Below are positions 45,614 through 56,115 of a DNA stretch of 64,000 bases, piece after piece. The notes below the pieces were generated by a model. It had not been told where the DNA came from. It did not search any database and saw only the letters and a list, made by a program, of their open reading frames with translations. This stretch comes from Thunnus maccoyii (lineage: Eukaryota > Chordata > Actinopteri > Scombriformes > Scombridae). The stretch is from assembly GCF_910596095.1 (NCBI RefSeq), contig NC_056533.1, positions 36,058,662 through 36,122,661 of the forward strand, in the 5' to 3' direction. The translations under genes and the position numbers were made by a program. The first letter of the stretch is position 1. Every line of letters begins with the position of its first letter.

Positions 45614-47129
45614 GGACAGCTTGAGGAAGTACTGAAACTGGAAAGTGAGGGAAAAGGAAAGATGAATGCACAGCTTCATAGAGAAAAGTCCAGCAAGAAG
45701 AGACTGAAAAATAGACTGTGAGCTTATGTCAAAGACCATAAAGCAAAGTGAGCATTCCTTACAATAGAGCCTAGGTGTAACTACTTGGTGTGTATGTGTG
45801 TTTTTTTTTGTCTTAACTTCCTTCTCTTCTTTAAAAATAAAACCTTTGTTTATTCTCTCAAGGCTTAAAGCTGAAGAGGCAGAAAAAAAACTCTCTGATG
45901 CCCTGAAAGTTCCTCCTCCAGAGACTGCAGAGTTTTTATATCATCAAATGAAAACTTGCGGCCGAAAACAGAGAAAATTCCCAACATTGATCAAACAGCT
46001 GGGTGTGCAGATTTTCCATCATAGCCTGAATGCCTTCGGGACGCTGAGGAGGCGTTTTATTCTTCCATCCCCATCAACTCTTCAACGGTTCATAAATATC
46101 AATGCGGGCCAGTTCCATGCAAGAGTAGTTTCACAATCTCATGGATCACAATAAAATATAAGCCTAGACTGATGTGTCAGCAGTGCATAATATAGTTCAA
46201 TAACATATTGTAATATTAGACTTTCTGGACTATTACCATGTTTCTGTTCTGCTATTACAAATATATGACAATGTCAGTCCATTCCACTAACAGGCTACTG
46301 CTCCTCATCTTTACAGCCAGGTTTCCTTGATCCAATCCTGAACCAGATGGCACAGCAGGTCATAATAACGAAGCCATCTGAGCTTGCCGTTTCATTAGTT
46401 TTTGATGAGATGGCGATCAGAAAACATTTCGATTACAGTCAGGCATTGGACAGGATAGATGGACTCGTGGCCAAAGGCGAGGTGGCTAACCAAGCCGTGG
46501 TATTGATGACTGGAGGAGTGGCGTCAAAGTGGAAGCAAGTAAGTTCATTAGTTTCATTCAGTACTGCTTAGAGCAACTGAACACTACAGATACAGGATAC
46601 AGTTCACTTAAAGGGGTCATATTGTAGGAAAGATACACATGGTCTGATATTATGGAGTGATTATTGTGTGTTGAGGATAAATAACTGTATACACTTCCAT
46701 CTGCTCGCTGCAGATTTAGGATACCTCCTGGCCAAAGCTACTCTCTCTGCAGGAGAAACAGCAGAAATACTGTCAGAGGCTGTGAGGTGTTAGTTTTACA
46801 GTAAGTCTGAATAAAATCCAATTAGAGAAGCACAACATATTTTGTGAATACTTCACTTGAATGTAATAGAGGTTGTGTTAACACACAGTGTGTACACTGT
46901 GTCTCCCACAACAGGTAATTTCTGTGGTCTGTGACCAATCGTCTTCTGACATAAAGACACTGAGGCTGTTAGGAGCCAGCCTGGACTTTACATTTAAGAA
47001 AATTCCACTGATATTTGATGTGCCTCATCTTGTTAAGTTTGTTCATAGCAACCTTAAAAAACTTGGCCTGAAGGTTAGTTTCATTATCAAATAAAATATG
47101 TTGTATCATACATGTCATATGTATGTATC

Positions 47130-47133
47130 ATAT

Positions 47134-47175
<42 letters not shown>

Positions 47176-47745
47176 TCTTTATGTATATAGCACCTTTTAA
47201 AAACAGAGTTTACAAAGTGCTTTGACAGACAAAGCAAAAGCAGCACAATGCAAAGCAAAGACATGAAACAGAAAACATTAACAGATCTGACCTTAAAAAG
47301 ATGGCGGCCAAAGGCAAAGAAAGACAATAAAGAGATGATAAAAAGTTTAAAAGAAAGATGAAAAGTAAAAAAAAAAAAAAGAAGTTTAAATGAAAGATGA
47401 TCAAAGGACAACATTACATAAAAGCAAGAAATGGGTTTTAAGAAGTGATTTAAAAGAAGTCACTGAATCTGCGAGCCTTATCTCCTCAGGCAGGTCGTTC
47501 CAAAGCCGAGGGGTCCTGATGGAAAAAGCACGGTCACCTTTAGATTTAAGCCTCGACTTTGGAAAAGCCAGAAGGGCCCCACCTGAGGATCTAAGGCTGC
47601 GGGCTGGCTCGTACGGGGTCAGCATATCCGTTATGTAGCTTGGAGCCAGACCCAGTAAAATCTTAAAAGCAATTCTAAATTGAAGAGGGAGGCAATGGAG
47701 AGAAGCCAGAATCGGGGTGATGTGATCTTGTCTGTTAAAACCAGT
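47130..47745 (-). mobile_element. L2-type LINE 3' fragment in the intron, antisense
   Basis: On + it starts with (TAA)n (47137-47175), then ATAGCACCTTTTAAAAAC and CAAAGTGCTTTGACAGACAA, the antisense LINE tail. The minus strand from about 47740 to 47401 codes for DHITPILASLHCLPLQFRIA FKILLGLAPSYI, TPYEPARSLRSSGGALLAFP KSRLKSKGDRAFSIRTPRLW NDLPEEIRLADSVTSFKSLL and stop, the C-terminus of the RT ORF in one frame. It includes the GDRAFS...LWNDLP block missing from the 33.5-kb copy. Inserted between two THAP9-like exons, opposite to the gene. Confidence 0.9.
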
Positions 47746-47930
47746 AATGTTGTACTGTGATGTACTGTATGTATGTTTGTTCCAGCCTGCTTATCACTTA
47801 GTATTAGTGAGAAGAATACAAGTTGGATTTCATCTGGTCTGGACTGATACACCAGAGCCATGAACACTACACAAGCTAGCTCTGTATTGGGTGTGAACAC
47901 ATTAAGAAGTCAACATATAGCTTCCCCTTG

Positions 47931-48260
47931 AAAATGGCCATCAATCAAGGACATCTGAATTACCATGGTGATGTGTTGTCTCTCATCCCATAATGAATTC
48001 ATGGCACTGTACTCACATTAAAGTACTGGAAAAAGCTGATTTCTCTGTTTATCTGTGTGTGTTACCACAGCAACTGGGTGTGAACAGGCTTGTTAACAGT
48101 GAGGAGAGCTGTTGACTAGTACTGAGAAACTGAAGAAATAGACTATTCCTCACACTTTAATGCGATTGATTACAGCACCAGGAATTCATTATGGGATGGG
48201 AGGTAAGACACCAACACATCACCTTGGTAAGTCAAATGGACTTTATTGATGGCCAATTTT
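47931..48260. mobile_element. MITE with about 80-bp terminal inverted repeats
   Basis: The left arm AAAATGGCCATCAATCAAGG ... CATGGTGATGTGTTG ... CATCCCATAATGAATTCATG pairs with the right arm GAATTCATTATGGGATGGGA ... CAACACATCACCTTGG ... CTTTATTGATGGCCAATTTT. 330 bp, no coding capacity. In the same intron as the antisense LINE. No convincing target duplication. Confidence 0.88.
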
Positions 48261-48629
48261 CGTTGGGAGGCTAATTGTTTACTTATTGATGTGCCACATC
48301 CAGACAGAGTGGAGAGCTAGCTTGCGTAGTGTTCCATGTGTCATGTGACGGGTCGGACGACATCTGGTCCAATCTTGCTGTAAACCACATGAACAGTATC
48401 AAACCATATGGATCACATCACCTCCTACTGTCTTGTGTTACACATAGGAGCAAAACAAGCCCAGTGGAAACACTCGGAGATGTTTGATGATACTGATAGA
48501 CTGAACTGAACTCCACATGGCTCCAAAAATAACTATGAAGCATGTAGCACTGCTGTCTTTCACAAACATGCCCCACCAATGTTTGGAAATGTATTGAATC
48601 AACATGAACAAAGTTTTTATGATGCATCT

Positions 48630-48765
48630 GTGTGTTTAATTGTATTTGAATGTCTTTTTTTCATTGCCTTGTGTTGCTTTTATATTCTGTCTTGATGCCT
48701 CTTATGCTCTATGTAAAGTACTTTGAACTGCCTTGTTGAAATGTGTTAAACTTGCCTTGTGTTAC
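48630..48765 (+). repeat. Retroposon 3' tail, sense copy
   Basis: TTGCCTTGTGTTGCTTTTAT ATTCTGTCTTGATGCCTCTT ATGCTCTATGTAAAGTACTT TGAACTGCCTTGTTGAAATG TG is the reverse complement of the stretch at 55990-56080 and of the more decayed 771-881. Confidence 0.75.
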
Positions 48766-49250
48766 ATAAACACTGTAATCAGAATTCAATCTGATTGATG
48801 CTGGATCAGATTGTCAGGCTTGCGTATTCCTACGTTTTAAATGATATCTCTTCACCCTTATTACAATATGTAATGTAATAATTGTACAATCATATAGGGA
48901 TGAAGACCATCATTGACTTAAAAAGGCTACCAAGTGAGGCTACAGCGGACTTCCTCGAGGATATGAACAGGTTGTTTGACACACTGGATTCAAGGTATTA
49001 ATTATGACTCCATTTGACATGCCTGCTGGTCAGCACAGATGGTTTTTGTTTTTTAATTTTTGGCATTGAGAGTCAATGTAGGTGAAATTTTGATTATCAA
49101 GATTCATTAGCAAACACTTACTTCTCTGAAGCTACTCCGATACTAATCCATGGCGCCGGCCCCTCGGACTAAGAAATGCTCAACAGATGAACCTCCTCAT
49201 GGACAGCCTTCACTGGATCTCATCTTGAACCTTCAGGTTGGCTAGTTGGT

Positions 49251-49556
49251 CAGAAAAAGGCAACGGGCAAATGACATTCTCTTTCATTCACATAAGATTC
49301 ATTGATTGTGCGCTATGAGTGAGTGAAAGTATGCAGGTCAGAATGTTTCCATGCTGCAGTCCTCAGTAGAGTTCTGAAAACATCTAGACATTTGTTTAGT
49401 GACAGTGTGCATTTCAACCAACAAAGACAGTATGATTATGCTCAGGTTTTTATCTCAAATAATCCAAATATAAGAAGTTGGGAGGGACACAATAAAATGC
49501 AGGGTCTGGGGATCCTCCCTCAGGAAAAAAATGTGATTTGAATCCCATTTTTCTGG
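49251..49556. other. No gene seen
   Basis: Could contain the last, decayed part of the THAP9-like gene; no motif is readable. Confidence 0.35.
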
Positions 49557-49564
49557 ATTTCTAC

Positions 49565-50212
49565 CAGGGGTGTGCCCGAATACAAATACATTATTCGGCA
49601 AAGCACAAATAGTGTGTTTTTATACGAATATTTGTTTCATACAAATATTTTAAAAATTATTTGTTTTTGGGAAGAAAAAAATGTCAAATACCAGTTTGCA
49701 GGTCAGTTACATTGTTATCTCAGTATCTCTCCTCTGCTCCGCTGTTAACATCTATCAAGGGTCCCAAGGAACTCTCCATAACTTATTGTTCCACTTCTCC
49801 TTTCCACAAAGTTAGGTTGTAAAAAATAGGCAATAAATGAAAAGTGCAAAGCAAGAATCACCTTTGAAGTTCTACTACATGTTACACAGTGTGCTGTCTC
49901 TGTGTTATGGGTGTATAAATAGGTAAAGGTCTGTCTGCAATGAGTCGATGAGTAAAGTTTTAGCTCAGTAGTCAGCACAGTCATCTATGATCTGGGAGAC
50001 TCCAGTTCAAGACCTGGTGTGGGGACCTCCTTCGTAAGGTAGTTTATTCACGAACACTTATTGTAACACTTTAATTTCTAAAAATTAAAAGTGTTATAAA
50101 TACAAAAACAGGATTTTTAAGTCTCTTTCCACTTTTATTTGAATACAAATAATTTTGCTGCCTCAACAAATACAGATACAAATACAAATACTGGGCTCTC
50201 TGCACATCCCTA
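49565..50212 (+). mobile_element. hAT-type MITE, copy 3, perfect 8-bp duplication
   Basis: Begins CAGGGGTGTGCCCGAATACA and ends GGGCTCTCTGCACATCCCTA. ATTTCTAC is present on both sides (49557-49564 and 50213-50220), the 8-bp duplication expected of hAT transposition. It is 648 bp; relative to copy 2 it lacks about 100 bp after TCTCCTCTGCTCCGCTGTTA. No transposase. Confidence 0.95.
49952..50024 (+). other. tRNA-like segment inside the hAT MITE, copy 3
   Basis: Same blocks as in copies 1 and 2 (TTAGCTCAGTAGTCAGCACA and CCAGTTCAAGACCTGG); the B box has decayed at CG (TTCAAG for TTCGAG). Confidence 0.6.
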
Positions 50213-50261
50213 ATTTCTACATATATTTAGGGACTACAGTAACGTATAAACTACCTGCAAC

Positions 50262-50361
50262 TCAGTGCTGCTTCTCTCTGTCTCGTCCTCCCTGTCTTCC
50301 ATCTGCACCCCAACCTTATCTGATCCCTGATATGAAAGCAGAGTCGAATTATCCTGTTGAG
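50262..50361 (+). repeat. 100-bp direct repeat, first copy
   Basis: From CAGTGCTGCTTCTCTCTGTC to GTCGAATTATCCTGTTGAG. Matches 50803-50902 with a block of differences in the middle (CTGCACCCCAAC against AGGTGCCTCCAC). Confidence 0.9.
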
Positions 50362-50802
50362 CTCCTGTCCGACAAGCACTCAAAAGAGCCTCAACGCTCA
50401 GAAATGCATCCACTGCAAAACATACAAACAATATAGGGAGCAACTGTCTGTCTAATAATGGCACCTCTTTGCCTTTTTGTCTAAACACTTGTATCAATAC
50501 ACACATCAGCAAAAACTGATTAATCTTTATAATAATTAGGCATTGAACTAAACTGACGAAAACACTGTGGATCATAATAAAAGCAGCCATTCATCCAGCT
50601 TTACTGCACAGACACTAAATAAGAAATTATTAAACAGTAATAGGTTTTCATTGCCATCATCATTCATGCAATAGATCGATGGTTTCTTTTTAATACGTTA
50701 CTACAGGCCTGGATTCACTCCCCTTCGCCAGCGTGATTTCATCCTCACAATCTGCAGTGTGAGGGCATAACTTTGGTTTGGGGAGGGGGGGGCAATAAAA
50801 TG
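50362..50802. other. No gene seen
   Basis: Spacer between the two direct repeats. Confidence 0.4.
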
Positions 50803-50902
50803 TCAGTGCTGCTTCTCTCTGTCTCGTCCTCCCCATCTTCCATAGGTGCCTCCACCTCATCTGATAACTGATATGAAAGCAGAGTCGAATTATCCTGTTG
50901 AG
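50803..50902 (+). repeat. 100-bp direct repeat, second copy
   Basis: Same orientation, offset 541 bp from the first. Origin (element end or local duplication) unknown. Confidence 0.9.
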
Positions 50903-51699
50903 CCTGTGGTGTGTGAGTCTAATGTTAAAGTAAACTAGCAGCTAGAGAGACTCTGCGTTTCACATGTTGTTGACGGACACTTGCTGCGGTTTAAGGTGGA
51001 CTCGTTTTCAAGTTACATAGGTGAATAGAAAAATCATGCTGTTTTACGATCATCTTAAATATTTCAATCAGAAGAGACTCAGTTTTACGTAGTGAATGGT
51101 TTTTATTGTGAACAGCATGATAATGAATGTAAAAGTCTTTGGCGATTAGACTCCATTGTGATGTGGCCTAATATGGAGGGGGCGATGAATGCATGAATAG
51201 GATAACCCCCCGATGTAGTCTAGACACTGGTGGCGGTGATGGAGAGGCGTGGATCAGGGTGGTGTGGTATCGGCTTCTGGAGACTTGGGGCCTTGCTGGA
51301 AGGTGAGGTTGGGCAGACGATTAATGATCTGGGATGGAGAGGCGAAGAGCGAGCTCTGGTGTCGCGGCTGAGGAGGTGGATGGGGTGGGGGTGGACGCGA
51401 TTATTGCCTGAAATGACAGCTGACAGCGACAGAGAGGGAAACGGTTTTAAAGTGTGACAGCTAGGCTGATTGGCTGTTTAGGGATCGTGGTGAAATCTGA
51501 TTCGTTAACTAGAAGTGAAGCGACTAACAGCTGATGTGAAAGCGGGAGGAGCCGAGAGAGAGAGAGGGAGAAAGAAGAGTGAAATTATGAATGAACGAAT
51601 GATTAAGAGTCTTCCTGCCTGAATTTAATTAGTAATAGTTACGTTACCTAACAAGAGTGTATCGATGCTGGCTTAGTCAACCTTAGCCTGACATCAACA
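50903..51699. other. No confident gene; GC-richer segment before a LINE
   Basis: About 51150-51560 is richer in G than its surroundings and opens a 75-codon frame (51230-51457) without known motifs. As it directly precedes the LINE coding region it may be its 5' UTR. Not provable here. Confidence 0.35.
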
Positions 51700-53372
51700 G
51701 AGAGGAGAGGTGAGTTGGAAGGGGGACTGGGAGCTTGAGCGGGGCCCGTTTCTCCGTGGTCCTTTTGGGAAGGCAGGTAGGGGTAGCTGCTTTCTTCAGA
51801 AATAATTTAAATATTTCTTGTATTGACTTAAGACTGTTTTCCTCCTTCGAGGCACTTCCGTTTTTATTTAAGGGGAATACCCAGCATCTGTGCCTTCTAG
51901 TCAACAAACCCCCTCAAATCTTCTTTTGGCTTTATGAATTAATTCTCAGAGCCTCTATCTATAATCCTATCCAGATATGACAGGATTTTAATTTGAGGTG
52001 ATTTTAATATATGTCTGCTGCACCTCTACCAGCAAAAGTGCTTAATTTTTATCTCTGATTGATTCCTTTCATTTATCTCTCACGGAGCGGGCCCACTCAC
52101 TGTCACGGCCGTACTCTTGATTAAGCTCTATCTTACGGTCTTATATTATCTGACTTGACTTGTTCTGATCCTTGTAATTCTGATCACTTTTGTATATGTT
52201 TTAATTTGGTTTTACCTCCTTGTTTTAGCAGCTCACGTACGCAGTTACGGTCCAGAGTTTTTAATTCTACCTCTGCCGATATGTTTAGTAAAGCATTTAA
52301 CACCATCCCTTGTGAGATAGAGCCCCTTTTTATCAGTGGATGAACATCTATCTAAATTCAATATCATCTGCAATTCCATCCTTGATGAAATTGCTCCATT
52401 TAAAACCAGGAAAATTTAACACATGTCCCAGCCATGGATAAATGAAAACATTTGTACTATAAAAAATAAATGTTGTTAAGCAGCGTGTCAGTGAAAGGCC
52501 TTTAACCTCCATGGTTTGACCACCATGAGGACCTTAAGGCTCTGATGAGGCTCTTTAATGCTGAGGTTAAAAACTCTGCCCTACTTTTTCTATTTTGTTG
52601 AATCAAATATTTCTAATCCCAAGGTGCTTTTTCACATTGTAAGCCGTGACACTGTAGATGCTACTTCTGAAACCTGCAATGAGTTTTTGAACTCTTTTAC
52701 TCAAAAGATCTTCCTCATTCATGAGAGTATTACCTCACCCGTAGATCCCCCATCAGTTTGTTTAAAAGTCCCTCTCCTCTCTACAATTAATTCAAAATAC
52801 ATCCACTAGGATTTTAACAGGTACCAGAGAGCAAGAGCGCATAACACCTATCCTTTCATCTTTGCACTGGCTGCCTGTTAGTTTTAGAGTTGATTTTAAA
52901 ATCTTATCACTTTTTAAGCCTGGAACAGTTTGGCCCCGAGCTATAATTCTGGTTTTTTAACTCCTTATATGCCGTTGCAGACCCTGAGATCTTCAAATGC
53001 TGCTCTCCTCAGTGGTTCCTAAATCCAGACTGAAAAACAAAGATGACTTTGGAACAACCTTTCAGAAGAGATTAGGAGAGCAAAGTCTTTCTCTTTATTT
53101 CAGTCTCCTCTTAAAACACACTTCTATAGTCTAGCCTTCTTGTGATCCTTCTATCTAAGGATCACTGTCTATCTGGTTTTTTTTAATTATGTTTTATTAC
53201 AGTTTCTACAGTTTCTTGCTTTATTATATTACTGTTTTATTGATGATGCTATTGTTCTTGTTTTTATGATTAACACTTTGATGATTCCTGTTTGTTGTTT
53301 TCACCCTGGAAAGCACTTTGTAAACTTTAAGGTGCTGTATAAATAAAGTTTTATTATTATTTTTAATTATCA
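51700..53372 (+). mobile_element. L2-type LINE, internally deleted
   Basis: Parts of ORF2 follow in order: an N-terminal endonuclease region about 51735-52350, with RNNLNISCIDLRLFSSFEAL and HLCLLVNKPPQ, then a degenerate SDHF motif (CNSDHFCICFNLVLP, about 52165-52210); the linker, with FDHHEDLKALMRLFNAEVKN (about 52515); the central reverse transcriptase, including any YADD motif, is missing; then the C-terminus from about 52800 (HLSFHLCTGCL, corresponding to the LHWLP region, and LRSSNAALL-like remnants) to about 53145; a 3' UTR; and GGTGCTGTATAAATAAAGTT then a TTATTATTATT tail at 53331-53372. Many stops. An old, deleted, non-functional copy. Confidence 0.82.
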
Positions 53373-53915
53373 ACGAAAGTCGCCTCTGTATGGCTGCCTC
53401 CCATCTGCACATTGACAACAAAAGTGGACATTTTCTCTTCCCTCTGTAAACTGTACTTTCTCCATTTTATTTACACTAATCTGTCAAATTTCTGTCAAAT
53501 TCTGTCAAAATTAATAATCTCTAGTTTGTATTGCTGCACTGCACTGTTTACACCCGGGTACATTGCTGCTCACCATGTTTATATTTCCATATATGTATAT
53601 TCAGTATTTCCCCCTTATTGTTATTCACTTTTTTATTAATTTCCCTGTTTGATGTATTTACATCTCCTACCTTGCAATGCTGCTGTGATGCCCTAATGTG
53701 TATGTGTTTGTGTGCACATGAATATGTTCACTGAGATCTACGACAATTTATTGCCGATAACAACACGCAACAGATTTGTTTACGGCAGAGTCCAAATATT
53801 GTGATGCGTTTTCTGAAAATATTGTGAGATATTATTCAAATCTCTATGTCTCCCTTGGAAAAGAGATCCTTAATCTCGATGGTTCTTTCCTGGTTAAATA
53901 AAGGTAAAAAAAAAA
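53373..53915 (+). repeat. Second LINE 3' UTR and tail
   Basis: T-rich sequence ending in CTCCCTTGGAAAAGAGATCC TTAATCTCGATGG and CTGGTTAAATAAAGGTAAAA then poly-A (53907-53918). The same tail occurs inverted at 8790-8870. Confidence 0.6.
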
Positions 53916-55715
53916 AATCACGTAGCCCTACTTGCTGTCTATCATACTCATTACATTAAAAATTTGGTCTAACTCATGTTTATGTTACATGCAGTGTGTT
54001 ACAGTGTGAAGAACTCACAGAGGAGATGGAGATGGAGGAGACTTTGGTGTCAGACTGCATCCAATATGAAGTCTTGACACTCACATATCTGGCTGGCTGA
54101 TCAGAGAGATGAAGGTGGACTCCCTACTCCTGCTGCAGATGTGAGGGACTGCTGGCTCATGTCAATCACACCGACCACAGCTTCTCTGCAACCCCTCTGT
54201 GACTTGAATATTTTCGCTAAAGAGAAAAGACACACATATGATTCAAATTTAATTGAAAAGTCTTCCAGGAAGCAATCATTAAGATGGAGGTCAAGCTAAC
54301 AGAATCACTGTAAGTGCACTGGGCAGAGAGCAATCTTCACAAGACCGAGGCAGAAAGTAGAACACTGACGTTTCTCCGTCCTCACAGAAGCACACTCAGA
54401 GCATGCAGTCACTCTGCAAGAAAAAATAATAGATAATTACATAATGTGCAGGATAGGAGCAAAATACAAGAAGACGTTACAAGAGCCAAGAGAAAATTTA
54501 AATGTTTCACAGCTAGACTGATGGAATCGTCCAGTATTATATGCAAATATTTACTACAGTAACGTACAGTTACTAGATTATTTTGGTGGGACAAAAGAAA
54601 TTAATTGGCTTTGTTTAATCAATTAACGGTAGCTGTGCTCCTTGGAGCCATGAACTCAGCCTTCCTTGTATTGACCAGTTTGGTCATTTTTTTTAACTCT
54701 TGGGTGTACGCAGACCGGTGTGGATGTTCGCAGAAAGATATTTAACGCAATAAAATAAGGCTGCAAAAGCTATACTGAATTTGTGCTTCTGTTTTTTTCT
54801 ATACACATTTCAGAGTAACGTTATTATATAATAAGAGGGTTCCAGGAGTTAAACTGTCATGATGGGCATCGGTCAGGATGCATATAAAGGAGAATGAAAA
54901 CTTGAATTCATTCTCAAGATATTTATTTGATAATGTGGATTGTAGAAGTGTACGGGGAAAAGTAAGGGGGGAAAAAACACACACATGGGTCTATATCTGA
55001 AAGAAAAGAAATACAAAATTAAATGAACACAGAAAATTATTCTCATATCTTTAAAAAGGAAATATTGTTTCAACTAAACTAAGGATGAATTGTGATGCAA
55101 AATAAACTTCTTACCAATTCTGCCGCCACAGTGTAGAAGTGAAAGAATGAATGACAGTGAGGGGATGTGTTTAAATAGGACTAAAGTGCACAGGTGAAAT
55201 AAATCAAGATAATGAAGTGTGAACCAATTAGTGAGAAGGAAAAGGGACGGCAGGAAGTCAGGTGATGGAAAAGGAAGTGGAAAAAATAAAGCAAAATTAG
55301 TGAATCTTTACAACAGTTATTTCCCACACGTGTTATCTTGTTCATAACCAAATGTTTCTAGCCTAGCGTTAACGTTAGCTAAACTGTGTCAAAATTTCGA
55401 GCTAACATCAACTAACTTTTGCAAGCACCCTAGCTAACTTACTTTCGTAAATGTTTCGTAAACTGTGTAAACATCTACTGTTAGCAAAAGAAAATGAAAA
55501 TGAATGAAAAATTCATGATGTAAATATGACCTAGATACATATACTGTAAATTCTGACATTTATTCGTAAGCCCACTTACCACGACTGATAACATCATGCG
55601 ACACACAACTCTGCTTTCATCCATCCACATCCACTTAGGAGACGGGAAGTGTACACCATTTCATACCATTGCATCATCCTTTGTTATAGAGCATCATTGT
55701 TACAACTGTACCCTC
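53916..55715. other. No gene seen (1.8 kb)
   Basis: AT-rich, nothing recognised. Confidence 0.4.
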
Positions 55716-55790
55716 TCACCCAGTGCATGCTGGGAGAGGCTCCAAAAACTGAAACCCTGTAAATAGAAGCTGGTAAAGAAAATAGATGCA
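55716..55790 (+). repeat. Fragment of a common fish repeat end
   Basis: CCAGTGCATGCTGGGAGAGG CTCC then ACCCTGTAAATAGAAGCTGG TAAAGAAAATAGATG corresponds to a very frequent fish 3' end (consensus near CCAGTGCATGCTGGGATAGG CTCC ... AATGGATGG). Confidence 0.6.
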
Positions 55791-55797
55791 GATCAAG

Positions 55798-55975
55798 TTA
55801 GTTTTTATTTATAGCCCAGTGTCACAAATCAAAAAATTTGCTTCAGGGGGCTTTACAATCTGTACAGCATATATCCTCTGTCCTTAGACTCTCAATTCAG
55901 ACAAGAGAAAACTCCCTAAAAAACCTTTAACTGGGAAAAAAAAGTAAGAAACCTCTGGAGGAGCAACAGAGAAGG
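55798..55975 (-). repeat. Retroposon 3' region, antisense
   Basis: TAGTTTTTATTTATAGCCCA GTGTCACAAATCAAAAAATT then GGGGGCTTTACAATCTGTAC AGCAT, ACTCCCTAAAAAACC and AGAAACCTCTGGAGGAGCAA. A frequent fish repeat in antisense. Confidence 0.6.
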
Positions 55976-55977
55976 GA

Positions 55978-56115
55978 AGGCAACTTTATTTGTGCTGCAC
56001 ATTTCAACAACACGGCAATTCAAAGTGCTTCACATAGAGCATAAAAGGCATCAAGACAGAATATAAAAGCAACACAAGTAAAAAGACATTTAAATACAAT
56101 TAAAAAGTGTTAAAT
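55978..56115 (-). repeat. Retroposon 3' tail, antisense copy
   Basis: GGCAACTTTATTTGTGCTGC ACATTTCAACAACACGGCAA TTCAAAGTGCTTCACATAGA. Same family as 771-881 and 48630-48765. Confidence 0.75.

Larger units (their letters stand above)
45614..49250 (+). pseudogene. THAP9 / P-element-type transposase gene, multi-exon, decayed
   Basis: Exons in order: 45614-45717, coiled coil QLEEVLKLESEGKGKM to KKRLKNR, donor GTGAGC; 45863 to about 46100, in phase (CT|G), LKAEEAEKKLSDALKVP, then FGTLRRRFILPSPSTLQRFI; 46317-46538, PGFLDPILNQMAQQVI and SLVFDEMAIRKHFDYSQALD with the first catalytic Asp, ending ASKWKQ, donor GTAAGT; about 46713-46781, DLGYLLAKATLSAGETAEIL; 46915-47073, VISVVCDQSSSDIKTLRLLG with the second Asp, then IFDVPHLVKFVHSNLKKLGL K; 48898-48994, MKTIIDLKRLPSEATADFLE DMNRLFDTLDSR; about 49149-49210, WRRPLGLRNAQQMNLL. 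This series is that of P-element/THAP9 transposases. The THAP domain and several middle segments are not found, the 46.7-kb acceptor is one base out of phase, and the last part meets stops, so it is probably decayed, although most splice sites are intact. Confidence 0.8.

Noticed and set aside
54799..55073. Minus-strand Phe-rich frames near 55 kb
   Set aside because: AT-rich DNA without motifs; frame lengths are within chance expectation.
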